Of a stretch of 21,184 nt of DNA, positions 1-7,224 are shown piece by piece. The stretch is from assembly GCA_002403375.1 (NCBI GenBank), contig DHHQ01000025.1, forward strand, positions 78,623 through 99,806, read 5' to 3'. Every line of letters begins with the position of its first letter. Positions within the stretch are counted from its first letter, which is position 1. This stretch comes from Thiobacillus denitrificans. GTDB lineage: Bacteria > Pseudomonadota > Gammaproteobacteria > Burkholderiales > Thiobacillaceae. The notes under the pieces are model-generated. The model was given only the letters and a program-made list of their open reading frames with translations. It did not search any database and had not been told where the DNA came from. The position numbers and the translations under genes were made by a program.

Positions 1-432
1 CTGCGCCAGAAGGGCGTGCTGAAGATGAAGGGCAAGTTCAAGGACCCGCTGATCCTGCACGATCCCTGCCAGATCGTGCGCCGCGGCGGCGTGCTGCAGG
101 CGCCCGAGCCGCTGATCGAGCAGGTCGCCGAGAACTACATCCCGATCGTCGACAAGCAGAAATGGAACTGGTGCTGCGGCGGCGGCGGCGGCGCGTCGGC
201 GATCCACACCGAGGAAGCCGAGGCCCTGCGCGCCAAGGTGTTCCAGATCAAGAAGCGGCAGATCGAGGAGGCCGGAGTGAAGACCATGGTGACCTTCTGC
301 GCCAACTGCCGCATCGTGATCGAGGAAGGCTTCGACCATTACGAGATGGACACCAAGCTGCTCGGCCTGACCGAACTGCTGGCAGAACACTTAGGGTCTG
401 ATGATGCTAATTCCGCGTCTGCGTTGCCATGA
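1..432 (+). CDS. isp2: Isp2 / HdrD-like CCG-domain iron-sulfur protein, 3' end only
   Basis: The reading frame is open from the first base, so the 5' part lies outside the window; 143 residues and the stop are seen. A C-terminal CCG (cysteine-rich) domain is clear: HDPCQIVRRGG at the start, then WNWCCGGGGG about 35 residues later, then FCANCR. This is the pattern of heterodisulfide reductase subunit B/D, where such cysteines bind a non-cubane [4Fe-4S] cluster. In Isp-type [NiFe]-hydrogenase operons (order hynS-isp1-isp2-hynL in purple sulfur bacteria), Isp2 is the cytoplasmic HdrD-like partner that passes electrons between the hydrogenase and the membrane cytochrome b Isp1. The hydrogenase large subunit immediately downstream supports that reading. 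Other HdrB/D, GlpC or LutA-type CCG proteins are the alternative if context is ignored. The family is secure; the exact name rests on context. Confidence 0.82.
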   Translation: MRQKGVLKMKGKFKDPLILHDPCQIVRRGGVLQAPEPLIEQVAENYIPIVDKQKWNWCCGGGGGASAIHTEEAEALRAKVFQIKKRQIEEAGVKTMVTFCANCRIVIEEGFDHYEMDTKLLGLTELLAEHLGSDDANSASALP

Positions 433-464
433 GGAAGCGATGGATGCAAGGCGCGGTGCGCAGG

Positions 465-480
465 CAAGGGGCTCCCCTTG
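465..480 (+). promoter_or_regulatory. perfect hairpin downstream of isp2
   Basis: CAAGGG, loop GCTC, CCCTTG: a perfect 6-bp stem (7 bp if the loop is drawn tighter) 32 bases after the isp2 stop. No T-run follows, so it is not a standard intrinsic terminator. It could stabilise the 3' end of the upstream message or mark an RNA-processing point between isp2 and hynL. Confidence 0.4.
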
Positions 481-584
481 TCAAGCAACGCAACGCAGCA
501 GACGCGCTTTCTCGTGGCAACCCGGAGGGGCGGGCCGGCCAAGGTTTAATCCAGCCGGGCCCATCCCTTTGTCGCAGGCCGCTA

Positions 585-600
585 GCTGTGTTCACACAGC
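585..600 (+). promoter_or_regulatory. perfect hairpin / palindrome in the isp2-hynL gap
   Basis: GCTGTG, loop TTCA, CACAGC: a perfect 6-bp stem centred about 96 bases before the hynL start. It may be an RNA hairpin or a DNA operator half-site pair. The rest of the 433-688 gap shows no convincing ORF, and the only clear translational signal is AAAGGA at 673-678 before hynL. Confidence 0.4.
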
Positions 601-688
601 GGCGCGTCCTGCTTCGCGGGCTGGATCCCGAATCGACCCGCCGCAAACGTGGAATTGGTATCAACAGACCCTAAAGGACTGATAACAA

Positions 689-2452
689 ATGAGCACAGCA
701 CAACGCGTCGTCGTCGACCCCATCACCCGCATCGAGGGGCACCTGCGCATCGAGGCCGAAACCGACGCTGCCGGCAAGATCACCAGCGCGTACTCGGCCG
801 GCACCATGGTGCGCGGCATCGAGATCATCCTCAAGGGACGCGACCCGCGCGACGCCTGGGCCTTCGCCCAGCGGATCTGCGGCGTCTGCACGCTGGTGCA
901 CGGCATCGCCTCGGTGCGTTCGGTGGAAGACGCGCTGCACCGCGCGATCCCGAGCTACAGCATTCCGCAGAACGCCGAGCTGATCCGCAACCTGATGATC
1001 GCGGCGCAATTCGTGCACGACCACGTCATGCACTTCTACCACCTGCACGCGCTCGACTGGGTCGACGTGGTGTCTGCGCTCAAGGCCGATCCCAAGGCGA
1101 CGTCCGAGCTCGCGCAGAGCCTGTCCAGCTATCCGCGGTCGTCGCCCGGCTACTTCGCCGACGTGCAGAAGAAGGTGAAGACCTTCGTCGAGCAGGGCCA
1201 GCTCGGCATCTTCGCCAACGCCTACTGGGGGCATCCGGCGTACAAGCTGCCGCCCGAGGCCAACCTGATGGCGGTGGCGCACTACCTCGACGCGCTCGCC
1301 TGGCAGCGCGACGTCGTCAAGCTGCACGCCATCTTCGGCGGCAAGAACCCGCATCCCAACTTCGTCGTGGGTGGCGTGCCGTCGGCGATCTCGGTGCACA
1401 CCACCGGCGGCGGCCAGGGCGCGACCGCGCTCAACATGGTCGGCCTGCAGACGGTGGCGAACGTCATCAAGCAGATGCGCGACTTCGTCGACCAGGTCTA
1501 CGTGCCGGACACCCTGGCGATCGCCGGCTTCTACAAGGACTGGGCCAGCCGCGGCGAGGGGCTCGGCAACTTCCTGTCGTTCGGCGACCTGCCGTCGAAG
1601 GGCTTCTGGGACACCGATTCCTACCTCATCCCGCGCGGCGTCATCCTCAACCGAGACCTGTCGACGATCCATCCGATCAACCTCGACGCCGACAACGAGA
1701 TCCAGGAATACGTCAGCCACTCCTGGTACAAGTACAGCCAGGGTGACGCGCAGGGCCTGCACCCGTTCCGCGGCGAGACCGAGCTCGCCTACACCGGCCC
1801 CAAGCCGCCCTACGAGCACCTCGACGTCGACCAGAAGTATTCCTGGCTGAAGTCGCCGCGCTGGCAGGGCCACGCGATGGAGGTCGGCCCGCTGGCGCGC
1901 GTGCTGATGCTGCACGCCAGCGGCAACGCCCAGGCGCGCGAACTGGTCGGCATGACGCTGAAGACCCTCGACGTGCCGGTCGACGCGCTGTTCTCGACGC
2001 TGGGCCGCACCGCCGCGCGCACGCTGGAATCGAAGATCCTCGCCGACGCGATGCAGGGCTGGTTCGACCAGCTGATCGCCAACATCAAGGCCGGCGACGT
2101 CCGCACCTTCAACGACCAGTACTGGGAGCCGTCGTCCTGGCCGAAGCACATGCAGGGCGTCGGCCTGATGGAAGCGCCGCGCGGCGGCTTGAGCCACTGG
2201 CTGGTGGTCGACGACGGCAAGATCAGCAACTACCAGGCGGTGGTGCCGAGCACCTGGAACGCCGGTCCGCGCGACGCCCTCGGCCAGCCGGGCGCCTACG
2301 AGGCCGCGCTGCAGGACAACCACGTCATGCACGACCCGAAGCAGCCGATCGAGATCCTGCGCACCATCCATTCCTTCGACCCCTGCATCGCCTGCGCCGT
2401 CCACGTCACCGACCCCGACGGCGAGGAGCTGGTGCAGGTCAAGGTCAAGTAA
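689..2452 (+). CDS. hynL: [NiFe]-hydrogenase large subunit (Isp-type, group 1)
   Basis: Catalytic subunit of a membrane-associated uptake hydrogenase, 587 residues, a normal length. It oxidises H2 at a Ni-Fe centre and passes electrons to the small subunit's iron-sulfur clusters, which are encoded outside the window. The proximal ligand motif RICGVC sits at residues 62-67 (C64, C67, then H71). The distal motif DPCIACAVH is at 564-572 (C566, C569, H572). The 15 residues after H572 form the C-terminal extension that a HyaD/HupD-type endopeptidase normally removes after nickel insertion. RIEGH at 14-18 is also family-typical. The ATG is preceded by AAAGGA at 673-678. The small subunit is not adjacent; an isp2-like gene is directly upstream. 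That split arrangement is the mark of the Isp-type (group 1e) enzymes of Thiocapsa and Allochromatium. The 1e subgroup assignment depends on that context. Confidence 0.95.
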   Translation: MSTAQRVVVDPITRIEGHLRIEAETDAAGKITSAYSAGTMVRGIEIILKGRDPRDAWAFAQRICGVCTLVHGIASVRSVEDALHRAIPSYSIPQNAELIRNLMIAAQFVHDHVMHFYHLHALDWVDVVSALKADPKATSELAQSLSSYPRSSPGYFADVQKKVKTFVEQGQLGIFANAYWGHPAYKLPPEANLMAVAHYLDALAWQRDVVKLHAIFGGKNPHPNFVVGGVPSAISVHTTGGGQGATALNMVGLQTVANVIKQMRDFVDQVYVPDTLAIAGFYKDWASRGEGLGNFLSFGDLPSKGFWDTDSYLIPRGVILNRDLSTIHPINLDADNEIQEYVSHSWYKYSQGDAQGLHPFRGETELAYTGPKPPYEHLDVDQKYSWLKSPRWQGHAMEVGPLARVLMLHASGNAQARELVGMTLKTLDVPVDALFSTLGRTAARTLESKILADAMQGWFDQLIANIKAGDVRTFNDQYWEPSSWPKHMQGVGLMEAPRGGLSHWLVVDDGKISNYQAVVPSTWNAGPRDALGQPGAYEAALQDNHVMHDPKQPIEILRTIHSFDPCIACAVHVTDPDGEELVQVKVK

Positions 2453-2477
2453 CCCAGACGCATCCGGAGAACCCCTT

Positions 2478-3056
2478 ATGAATTCGATGAAACCTGCACA
2501 AGCGATCGCGCTGGCGGCCCTCTCGCTGGCCGCCGGAACGGCGTCGGCACACACCGGCGACCACGGCACCCTGACCGGCTTCACCGGCGGCCTGGCGCAC
2601 CCGCTGCTGGGCGTGGATCATCTCTTCGCCATGCTCGCCATCGGCCTGTGGGCCGCGCAGCAGGGCGGACGGGCGCTGTGGGCGATTCCTGCCGCCTTCG
2701 TCGTCGCGATGCTGGCCGGCGGCGTGCTCGCCTGGTCGGGCGTCGGCCTGCCGCAGGTGGAGGGGGCGATCGCGCTGTCGGTGCTGGCGCTCGGCCTGCT
2801 GGTCGTCGCGCGCCTGCGCGCCCCGCTGGCCGCCGGCATGGCGATCGCCGCCGGCTTCGCGCTGTTCCACGGCCATGCCCACGGGCTCGAAATGCCGCTC
2901 GCCGCCTCGCCCGCAGCGTATGCCCTCGGCTTCGTGCTGACCACCGCCTGCCTGCATGGCGCAGGGATCGCCGGCAGCCTGCTCGGCCGTCGCGCAGTGC
3001 AGCTGGCGGGGGCGGGGATCGCGGCGGCCGGCGTGGCGCTGATGGTCGCCATGTGA
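2478..3056 (+). CDS. hupE: HupE/UreJ family nickel permease-like membrane protein
   Basis: A 192-residue, very hydrophobic protein. It has a Sec signal peptide (likely cleavage after ASA at 22-24) and about six membrane helices. The family motif HPLLGVDH is at 41-48, and a second histidine cluster HGHAHG is at 131-136. HupE/UreJ proteins supply nickel, by facilitated diffusion, for [NiFe]-hydrogenase or urease maturation. The position 25 bases after hynL makes hydrogenase the expected client. The start at 2478 has GGAGA at 2466-2470; a second ATG three codons on (2487) would give the same mature protein. The stop lies three bases before the first V-ATPase gene, so translation is probably coupled to it. 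Confidence 0.93.
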   Translation: MNSMKPAQAIALAALSLAAGTASAHTGDHGTLTGFTGGLAHPLLGVDHLFAMLAIGLWAAQQGGRALWAIPAAFVVAMLAGGVLAWSGVGLPQVEGAIALSVLALGLLVVARLRAPLAAGMAIAAGFALFHGHAHGLEMPLAASPAAYALGFVLTTACLHGAGIAGSLLGRRAVQLAGAGIAAAGVALMVAM

Positions 3057-3059
3057 GCG

Positions 3060-3377
3060 GTGGACGATCCGCTGCAGCGCCTGCTGGACGTCGAGGCGCG
3101 CGCCCGCGCGCTGCTCGACGACGCGACCCGGCAGCGCAAGCGCATCATCGACGAGGCGCTGGCCGCGGCGCGTGACGCCGAGGCCCGGTTCGAATCCGAG
3201 CGGGCGGCACTGCGCGACCCGTATCTGGGCGACGCCCGGGGGCGTGCCGAGCAGGCGACCGGCGAACTCGCGCGCAAGTACACGGAGCGCCAGCGCGCCC
3301 TGCGCGAGCTGGCTGCGCGCCACGAGACCGAAGCGGTCGACGCGGCCCTGGCGCTGCTGCTCGACCCGGCTGCATGA
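3060..3377 (+). CDS. V/A-type ATPase peripheral-stalk subunit (G/H-like)
   Basis: A 105-residue, charged, coiled-coil protein rich in Ala, Glu, Arg and Leu, with heptad-like spacing through most of its length and no membrane segment. Sequence alone says only long helical stalk. The assignment as the G/H (AhaH/NtpF-like) partner of subunit E comes from size, composition and its place as first gene of a complete V-type ATPase operon, where that stalk subunit is commonly encoded before C or I. It starts with GTG three bases after the hupE stop, with no promoter space. It would pair with subunit E (7225-7875) to form the stator that stops the A3B3 head from rotating. Confidence 0.75.
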   Translation: MDDPLQRLLDVEARARALLDDATRQRKRIIDEALAAARDAEARFESERAALRDPYLGDARGRAEQATGELARKYTERQRALRELAARHETEAVDAALALLLDPAA

Positions 3378-3405
3378 GCTCGGGCCAGCGCGCGGCAGGG
3401 GACCG

Positions 3406-4455
3406 ATGTCAGCCTACCTCGACACCCGCGTCAGCCTGCTCGCCACCCGCCTCTGGCGCGACGACGCGCTCGACGCCCTGATCGGTGCGCCGGCCGATGT
3501 GCTGGCGGACACGCTGGCCCGGCGCGGCTTGCCGCAGCTGGCCGCGGACGACCGGGGCCGGGGCCGGGGCCGGGGCCGGGGACAGGATCCGCGCTCGCTG
3601 GAGCAGCGCATCGTCGCCCAGATCCTCGACGAGACGCGGGTGCTGATCCGCCCCCTGTCGGGTAGCGCACGCGCCTTCCTGGGTTTCTGGACCGCACGCT
3701 TCGAGATGTCCAACGTCAAGACCCTGCTGCGCAGCAAGATGATCGGCGAGCGTCCCGCCGCGGTGCTCGGCCGGCTCACCCCGATGGGCGCCTTCGGCCG
3801 GCTCGACAACCAGGCGCTGGCGCACGCCGAGGACGTCGGCGAACTGTTGCGCCGCCTCGAGGCGGGCCCCTACGCCGGCATCGTGCGCCACGCCCGGCGC
3901 GCGTTCGACGAGAGCCGCGATCCGTTCGGCCTCGACGCAGCGCTCGACCGCGGCTACTACGAAGGCCTGGTGCTGCACGCCCAGCCGCTCGAGAAGACGG
4001 CAGGAGCATCCTTCCGCAGCCTGATCGCCGATCTCGTCGACCGCGTCAACCTGGTGTGGCTGCTGCGCTACCGCTTCAACTACAGGCTGCCGCCGGCCGA
4101 GGTGTACTACCTGCTGGTCGGCTCGCGCTACAGCCTGTCCGGCTCGCGGCTGCAGCATCTCGCCACGCTCGATTCGCCGGGCGCCGTGCTGGCCGCCTTG
4201 CCGCCGGCCTGGCAGGCGCGACTGGCCGGCGTGCGCGACATTCCCGGCGTATTCGCGCGCATGGAACATGCCGCCGCCGAACACGCGCAGCAGGTGCTGC
4301 ATTCCCGCGCGCCCGCCATCGCCCGCGCCTTCGCCTACCTGATCCTGCGCGAGCGCGACCTGCGCGCCGTCCGCGCCCTGCTGCGCGGCCGCCACCTCGG
4401 GCTCGCCGCCGGCGATATCCGGCAGGCGCTTCGGCGCGATGCGGAGGCGCCCTGA
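3406..4455 (+). CDS. atpC: V/A-type ATPase subunit C (rotor cap, eukaryotic d homologue)
   Basis: A 349-residue soluble helical protein. It is the socket that couples the central stalk (D, F) to the membrane K ring. Family-like features are the YLDTRV start, the FWTARFEMSNVKTLLRSK stretch around residue 100 (the conserved region that ends in NVKxxLR) and the VNLVWLLRYRFNY repeat-like counterpart in the middle. Length fits NtpC/AhaC. The ATG has AGGGGA a few bases upstream; the frame is open much further upstream but those codons overlap the preceding gene. The stop overlaps the next start in TGATG. Oddity: residues 50-59 are five Arg-Gly pairs encoded by five exact GGGGCC-type hexamers. Most subunit C proteins have no such insert in my knowledge of the family. 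Confidence 0.9.
   Translation: MSAYLDTRVSLLATRLWRDDALDALIGAPADVLADTLARRGLPQLAADDRGRGRGRGRGQDPRSLEQRIVAQILDETRVLIRPLSGSARAFLGFWTARFEMSNVKTLLRSKMIGERPAAVLGRLTPMGAFGRLDNQALAHAEDVGELLRRLEAGPYAGIVRHARRAFDESRDPFGLDAALDRGYYEGLVLHAQPLEKTAGASFRSLIADLVDRVNLVWLLRYRFNYRLPPAEVYYLLVGSRYSLSGSRLQHLATLDSPGAVLAALPPAWQARLAGVRDIPGVFARMEHAAAEHAQQVLHSRAPAIARAFAYLILRERDLRAVRALLRGRHLGLAAGDIRQALRRDAEAP
3552..3581 (+). repeat. five exact CCGGGG hexanucleotide tandem copies inside atpC
   Basis: Five perfect 6-base units run without interruption and in frame, giving alternating Arg-Gly at residues 50-59 of subunit C. Perfect short tandem repeats of this GC content are prone to slippage and G-quadruplex formation. Any change by whole units keeps the frame, so copy number can vary without destroying the gene. 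Confidence 0.95.
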
Positions 4456-6356
4456 TGCTGCGTGCCGAACCGCTCTACCGGATCCGCCTGCTGGTGCTGA
4501 CGTCGGAACTGCAGGACGCCGCGCTGACGCTCGCCCGTTTCGGCGTCTTCAGCCCGGCGCCCGTCCGGACGGAGGCGCTCGCCGAAGCGCCCGCGGCCGG
4601 CTACCGCGAGGCCTGGCTGGAGGCCGAGTCGCGCCTCGCCAAGCTGGAAGAGCAGTGCGGTCTCGGCGGCCCGCCGGACGTTCCGGACGCGGCCGAGGCG
4701 CCCACCCTGGCCGACCTCGAGGAACTCAACGGCTGGCTGAAGGAGGTGTGGGGCAGCTGCCTGGCATGTCACGAGAACACGGCTCGGATCGAGGAGGCGC
4801 GCCGGCGTCTCGATGCGCTGGCGGAAACGCTCGCCAAGCTCGAGCGGCTGAACGTCGACCTCGCGCAGCTGCTGCGCGCCGACAGCCTGCTGGCGGTCGA
4901 CCTCGGCAGCCTGCCGGCGGCCGGGATCAGGCGGGTGACCGAGGCGCTGGGCATGACCGGCTATCTGGTGTCGCGCTTCGACCAGGTCGGCGAGCAGGTG
5001 TACGCGGTGATCGCCGGGCCGCGCAGCCGGCAGGGCGAGGCGCGCGGCGTGCTGGCGCAGGCGGGCTGGCACGCGCTGCCGGTGCCGGACGAGCTGCGCA
5101 CCCATCCGCAGGCGGCGCGTGCCTGGCTCGAGGGGGAGCGCGCGCGGCTCGACAACGAATCCGGCGCCGCCTGCGGCGTCCTGGACGGGCTGCGCGAGCG
5201 CTTCGCCCCCCGCCTGCGCGAAGCCCGGGTGCGCCTCGCCCTGGCGCGTCCGCTCGCCGAGGCGGCGCTCGCCGGCGTCAACGGACGGGGCGGCCTGGCG
5301 GCGCTGTCGGGCTGGATACCGAAGCGGCAGATCGATTCCCTGCGCGCGCGGCTCGATGCGCGCTTTCGCGGCGCCTATTGGCTCGAACTGCGCGAGCCGA
5401 CGCCGGCCGAGGTCGCCGAAGTGCCCTCGCTGGTCCGCTATCCGCGCTGGCTCGCCCCGTTCGTGCCGCTGGTGAGGAGCTACGGCATTCCGCGCTACGG
5501 CGAGTTCGATCCCGCGCTGCCGTTCGCCTTCGCGTGGTTGCTGCTGTTCGGCGCCATGTTCGGCGACGTCGGCCACGGTGCGGTGATCCTCCTGCTTGCG
5601 GCCGGTCTGATCCCGCGCCTCGGGCGCCTGGCGTGGGTCGGCATCGCGGCGGGCGGCGCGTCGATGCTGTTCGGCGTGCTGTACGGCAGCGTGTTCGGTT
5701 TCGAGCATCTGCTTCCCGCGGTCTGGCTGTCGCCGCTGCACGACCCGGCGCGCGTGCTCGCCGTCGCCGTCGCCTTCGGCGTCGGCTTCATCGCCCTCAC
5801 GCTGCTCGCCAACGCCTGGAACCAGGGCGTGGCCGGCCGCGCCGCCGCCGCCCTGTTCGACGCCGGCGGGCTGGCCGGGCTGCTGTTCTATCTCGGCGCC
5901 GTCGGCGCGCTGGCGAGCCTCGCCGGCGCGCTCGACGTCGTCCGCCCGGCCGCAACGATGGCGGCGCTGGGCATCGCGCTGGTGGCCGCATACAAGTGGC
6001 ACGAGGCGAAGGCCGGGCTCGGCGAGCGCATCCTGGTGACGCTGATCGAGACGCTGGAAACCGCGATCAGCCTGTTCTCCAACACGCTGTCGTTCATGCG
6101 CGTGGCGGCGTTCAGCCTCAACCACGTGGCGCTCGCACTGGCGGTGTTCGCCCTCGCGGGCGGCCTCGGCACGGCCGGCCACTGGCTCACGCTTGCGCTC
6201 GGCAACGTCGTCATCATCGTGCTCGAGGGCGGCATCGTCGCGATCCAGGCGCTGCGCCTGATGTATTACGAAGGCTTCTCGCGCTTCTTCAGCGGCGACG
6301 GCCGGGCGTTCGTGCCGCTGCGGCTGGCGGGCGGCAGACCAGGGTTTGATGCGTGA
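4455..6356 (+). CDS. atpI: V/A-type ATPase subunit I (a-subunit, ion channel stator)
   Basis: A 633-residue protein with a soluble N-terminal half and about seven or eight membrane helices from about residue 355 on. It forms the two ion half-channels beside the K ring. Visible family motifs: EFDPALPF (350-357) leading into a helix that ends GDVGHG (370-375); NTLSFMRVAAFSLNH with R549, the essential helix arginine that discharges the K-ring carboxylate; and LEGGIVAIQALRLMYYEGFSRFF near the C-terminus. The start overlaps the atpC stop by one base (TGATG). The frame is open upstream, but that part shadows atpC. Length and order match NtpI/AtpI. Followed after 19 bases by atpK. Confidence 0.95.
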   Translation: MLRAEPLYRIRLLVLTSELQDAALTLARFGVFSPAPVRTEALAEAPAAGYREAWLEAESRLAKLEEQCGLGGPPDVPDAAEAPTLADLEELNGWLKEVWGSCLACHENTARIEEARRRLDALAETLAKLERLNVDLAQLLRADSLLAVDLGSLPAAGIRRVTEALGMTGYLVSRFDQVGEQVYAVIAGPRSRQGEARGVLAQAGWHALPVPDELRTHPQAARAWLEGERARLDNESGAACGVLDGLRERFAPRLREARVRLALARPLAEAALAGVNGRGGLAALSGWIPKRQIDSLRARLDARFRGAYWLELREPTPAEVAEVPSLVRYPRWLAPFVPLVRSYGIPRYGEFDPALPFAFAWLLLFGAMFGDVGHGAVILLLAAGLIPRLGRLAWVGIAAGGASMLFGVLYGSVFGFEHLLPAVWLSPLHDPARVLAVAVAFGVGFIALTLLANAWNQGVAGRAAAALFDAGGLAGLLFYLGAVGALASLAGALDVVRPAATMAALGIALVAAYKWHEAKAGLGERILVTLIETLETAISLFSNTLSFMRVAAFSLNHVALALAVFALAGGLGTAGHWLTLALGNVVIIVLEGGIVAIQALRLMYYEGFSRFFSGDGRAFVPLRLAGGRPGFDA

Positions 6357-6375
6357 GGTTTCAACGGGAGAAGAG

Positions 6376-6813
6376 ATGAACGGCTTGATTGCAGGGGTGG
6401 TATTGCCGGTGGCGGTGACGCTGGGCGCGGGGATCTGGCTCGAGTTGCGGCCGCGCCGCCTGTCCGTGGGGTGGCTGCGCGGCGGCCTGCTCGCCAATGT
6501 CGCGCTGTTCGGCCTGGGGCTGGCGGCGGTCACGCTGATGGGCGTGCAGGAGGTGCTGGCGGCCGAGCCGGCGGCCGCCGCGGCGGGCGGGATCACGCTG
6601 GGGCAGGGGCTGGCGCTGCTCGGCATCGGCCTGCCGACCGGGTTGGCCGCGATCGGCGCGGCGCTCGCGCTCGGCCCGATCGGCTCGGCGGCGCTGGCGG
6701 TGATCGCCGAGAAGCCGGAAATGTTCGGCCGCACCCTGATCTACATGGGGCTTGCCGAGGGGATCGCGATCTACGGCCTGGTGATGTCCATCCTCATGCT
6801 CGGCAAGATCTGA
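6376..6813 (+). CDS. atpK: V/A-type ATPase subunit K (c-ring proteolipid)
   Basis: A 145-residue, almost wholly hydrophobic protein. The C-terminal hairpin (about 73-143) is a typical proteolipid: a Gly/Ala-rich inner helix, the AEKPEMFGRT loop, then an outer helix with the ion-binding Glu, E128, in GLAEGIAIYG. The first about 65 residues form two other helices without the Gly-rich pattern, so this is not an obvious duplicated c hairpin. Aligned from memory with Enterococcus hirae NtpK, the sodium ligand Gln110 falls on Leu and the Thr after the Glu is Gly129, which favours H+ specificity. The ATG at 6376 has GGGAG at 6366-6370; in-frame TTG 6346 and ATG 6349 overlap atpI and lack such a site. 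Confidence 0.92.
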   Translation: MNGLIAGVVLPVAVTLGAGIWLELRPRRLSVGWLRGGLLANVALFGLGLAAVTLMGVQEVLAAEPAAAAAGGITLGQGLALLGIGLPTGLAAIGAALALGPIGSAALAVIAEKPEMFGRTLIYMGLAEGIAIYGLVMSILMLGKI

Positions 6814-6817
6814 GGCG

Positions 6818-7162
6818 ATGCACGACGAGGCACCTCCCGCCCCGGGCAGCGCCCGCCTCGTGGTGCTGGGCAGCGCCGGGCTCGCCAGCGGCTTCGCGCT
6901 GATCGGCGCCGAAGTCCACCCCGACGCCGACGCGGCGACCGTGGAAGCCGTGCTCGAAGCGCTGGCGAAACGGAACGAGGGCGCGCTGGTGCTGCTGGAG
7001 TCGCACCTCGCGCACGGCGGCGGCTACTGGCTCAACCGCCTGCGTAGCGAAGGCGGGCGCATCGTCATCACCGAGCTGCCGCCGTTGCCGGCACCGCAGG
7101 CTTTCGCGCCGGCGGTCGACGCCGTGGTGGAGGCGGTGCTGGGGCCGGACGCCTTGCGCTAG
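6818..7162 (+). CDS. atpF: V/A-type ATPase subunit F (central stalk)
   Basis: A 114-residue soluble alpha/beta protein with the subunit F layout. An early beta strand leads into GFALIGAEVH (the usual G-F-x-L-x-G pattern), then a helix rich in Ala and Glu, a GALVLLES strand, and RIVITELPPL near the end, corresponding to the conserved IxxIP/LP strand. Subunit F binds D in the rotating central stalk and modulates activity. It starts four bases after the atpK stop with only GAGG close to the ATG, so it probably relies on translational coupling. It is 10-15 residues longer at the N-terminus than the typical about 100. Confidence 0.85.
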   Translation: MHDEAPPAPGSARLVVLGSAGLASGFALIGAEVHPDADAATVEAVLEALAKRNEGALVLLESHLAHGGGYWLNRLRSEGGRIVITELPPLPAPQAFAPAVDAVVEAVLGPDALR

Positions 7163-7190
7163 GCGGCCGGCGCTGCGAGACATTGCACGA

Positions 7191-7207
7191 GCCTTGCGTC
7201 GCAAGGC
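7191..7207 (+). promoter_or_regulatory. perfect 7-bp hairpin at the atpF-atpE junction
   Basis: GCCTTGC, loop GTC, GCAAGGC: a perfect stem lying eight bases before the GGAG of the next gene. No T-run follows. It is the only long spacer (62 bases to the chosen atpE start) inside an otherwise compressed operon, so a role in setting E-subunit translation or message processing is plausible. Confidence 0.5.
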
Positions 7208-7224
7208 ATTGAATGGAGAAGCCC

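Noticed and set aside
645..665. Sigma-54-like promoter before hynL (TGGAATTGGTATCAAC)
   Set aside because: The GG has no GC at the required 10-base spacing, so the -24/-12 pattern is not met.
671..2584. 637-codon open frame on the minus strand across hynL
   Set aside because: It is antisense to an unmistakable hydrogenase gene; long antisense frames are normal at this GC content, and its translation is low-complexity Arg/His/Ala/Asp-rich with no domain.
4335..6734. 799-codon open frame on the minus strand across atpI
   Set aside because: Mirror of the codon bias of atpI and atpK; no recognisable domain or ribosome site.
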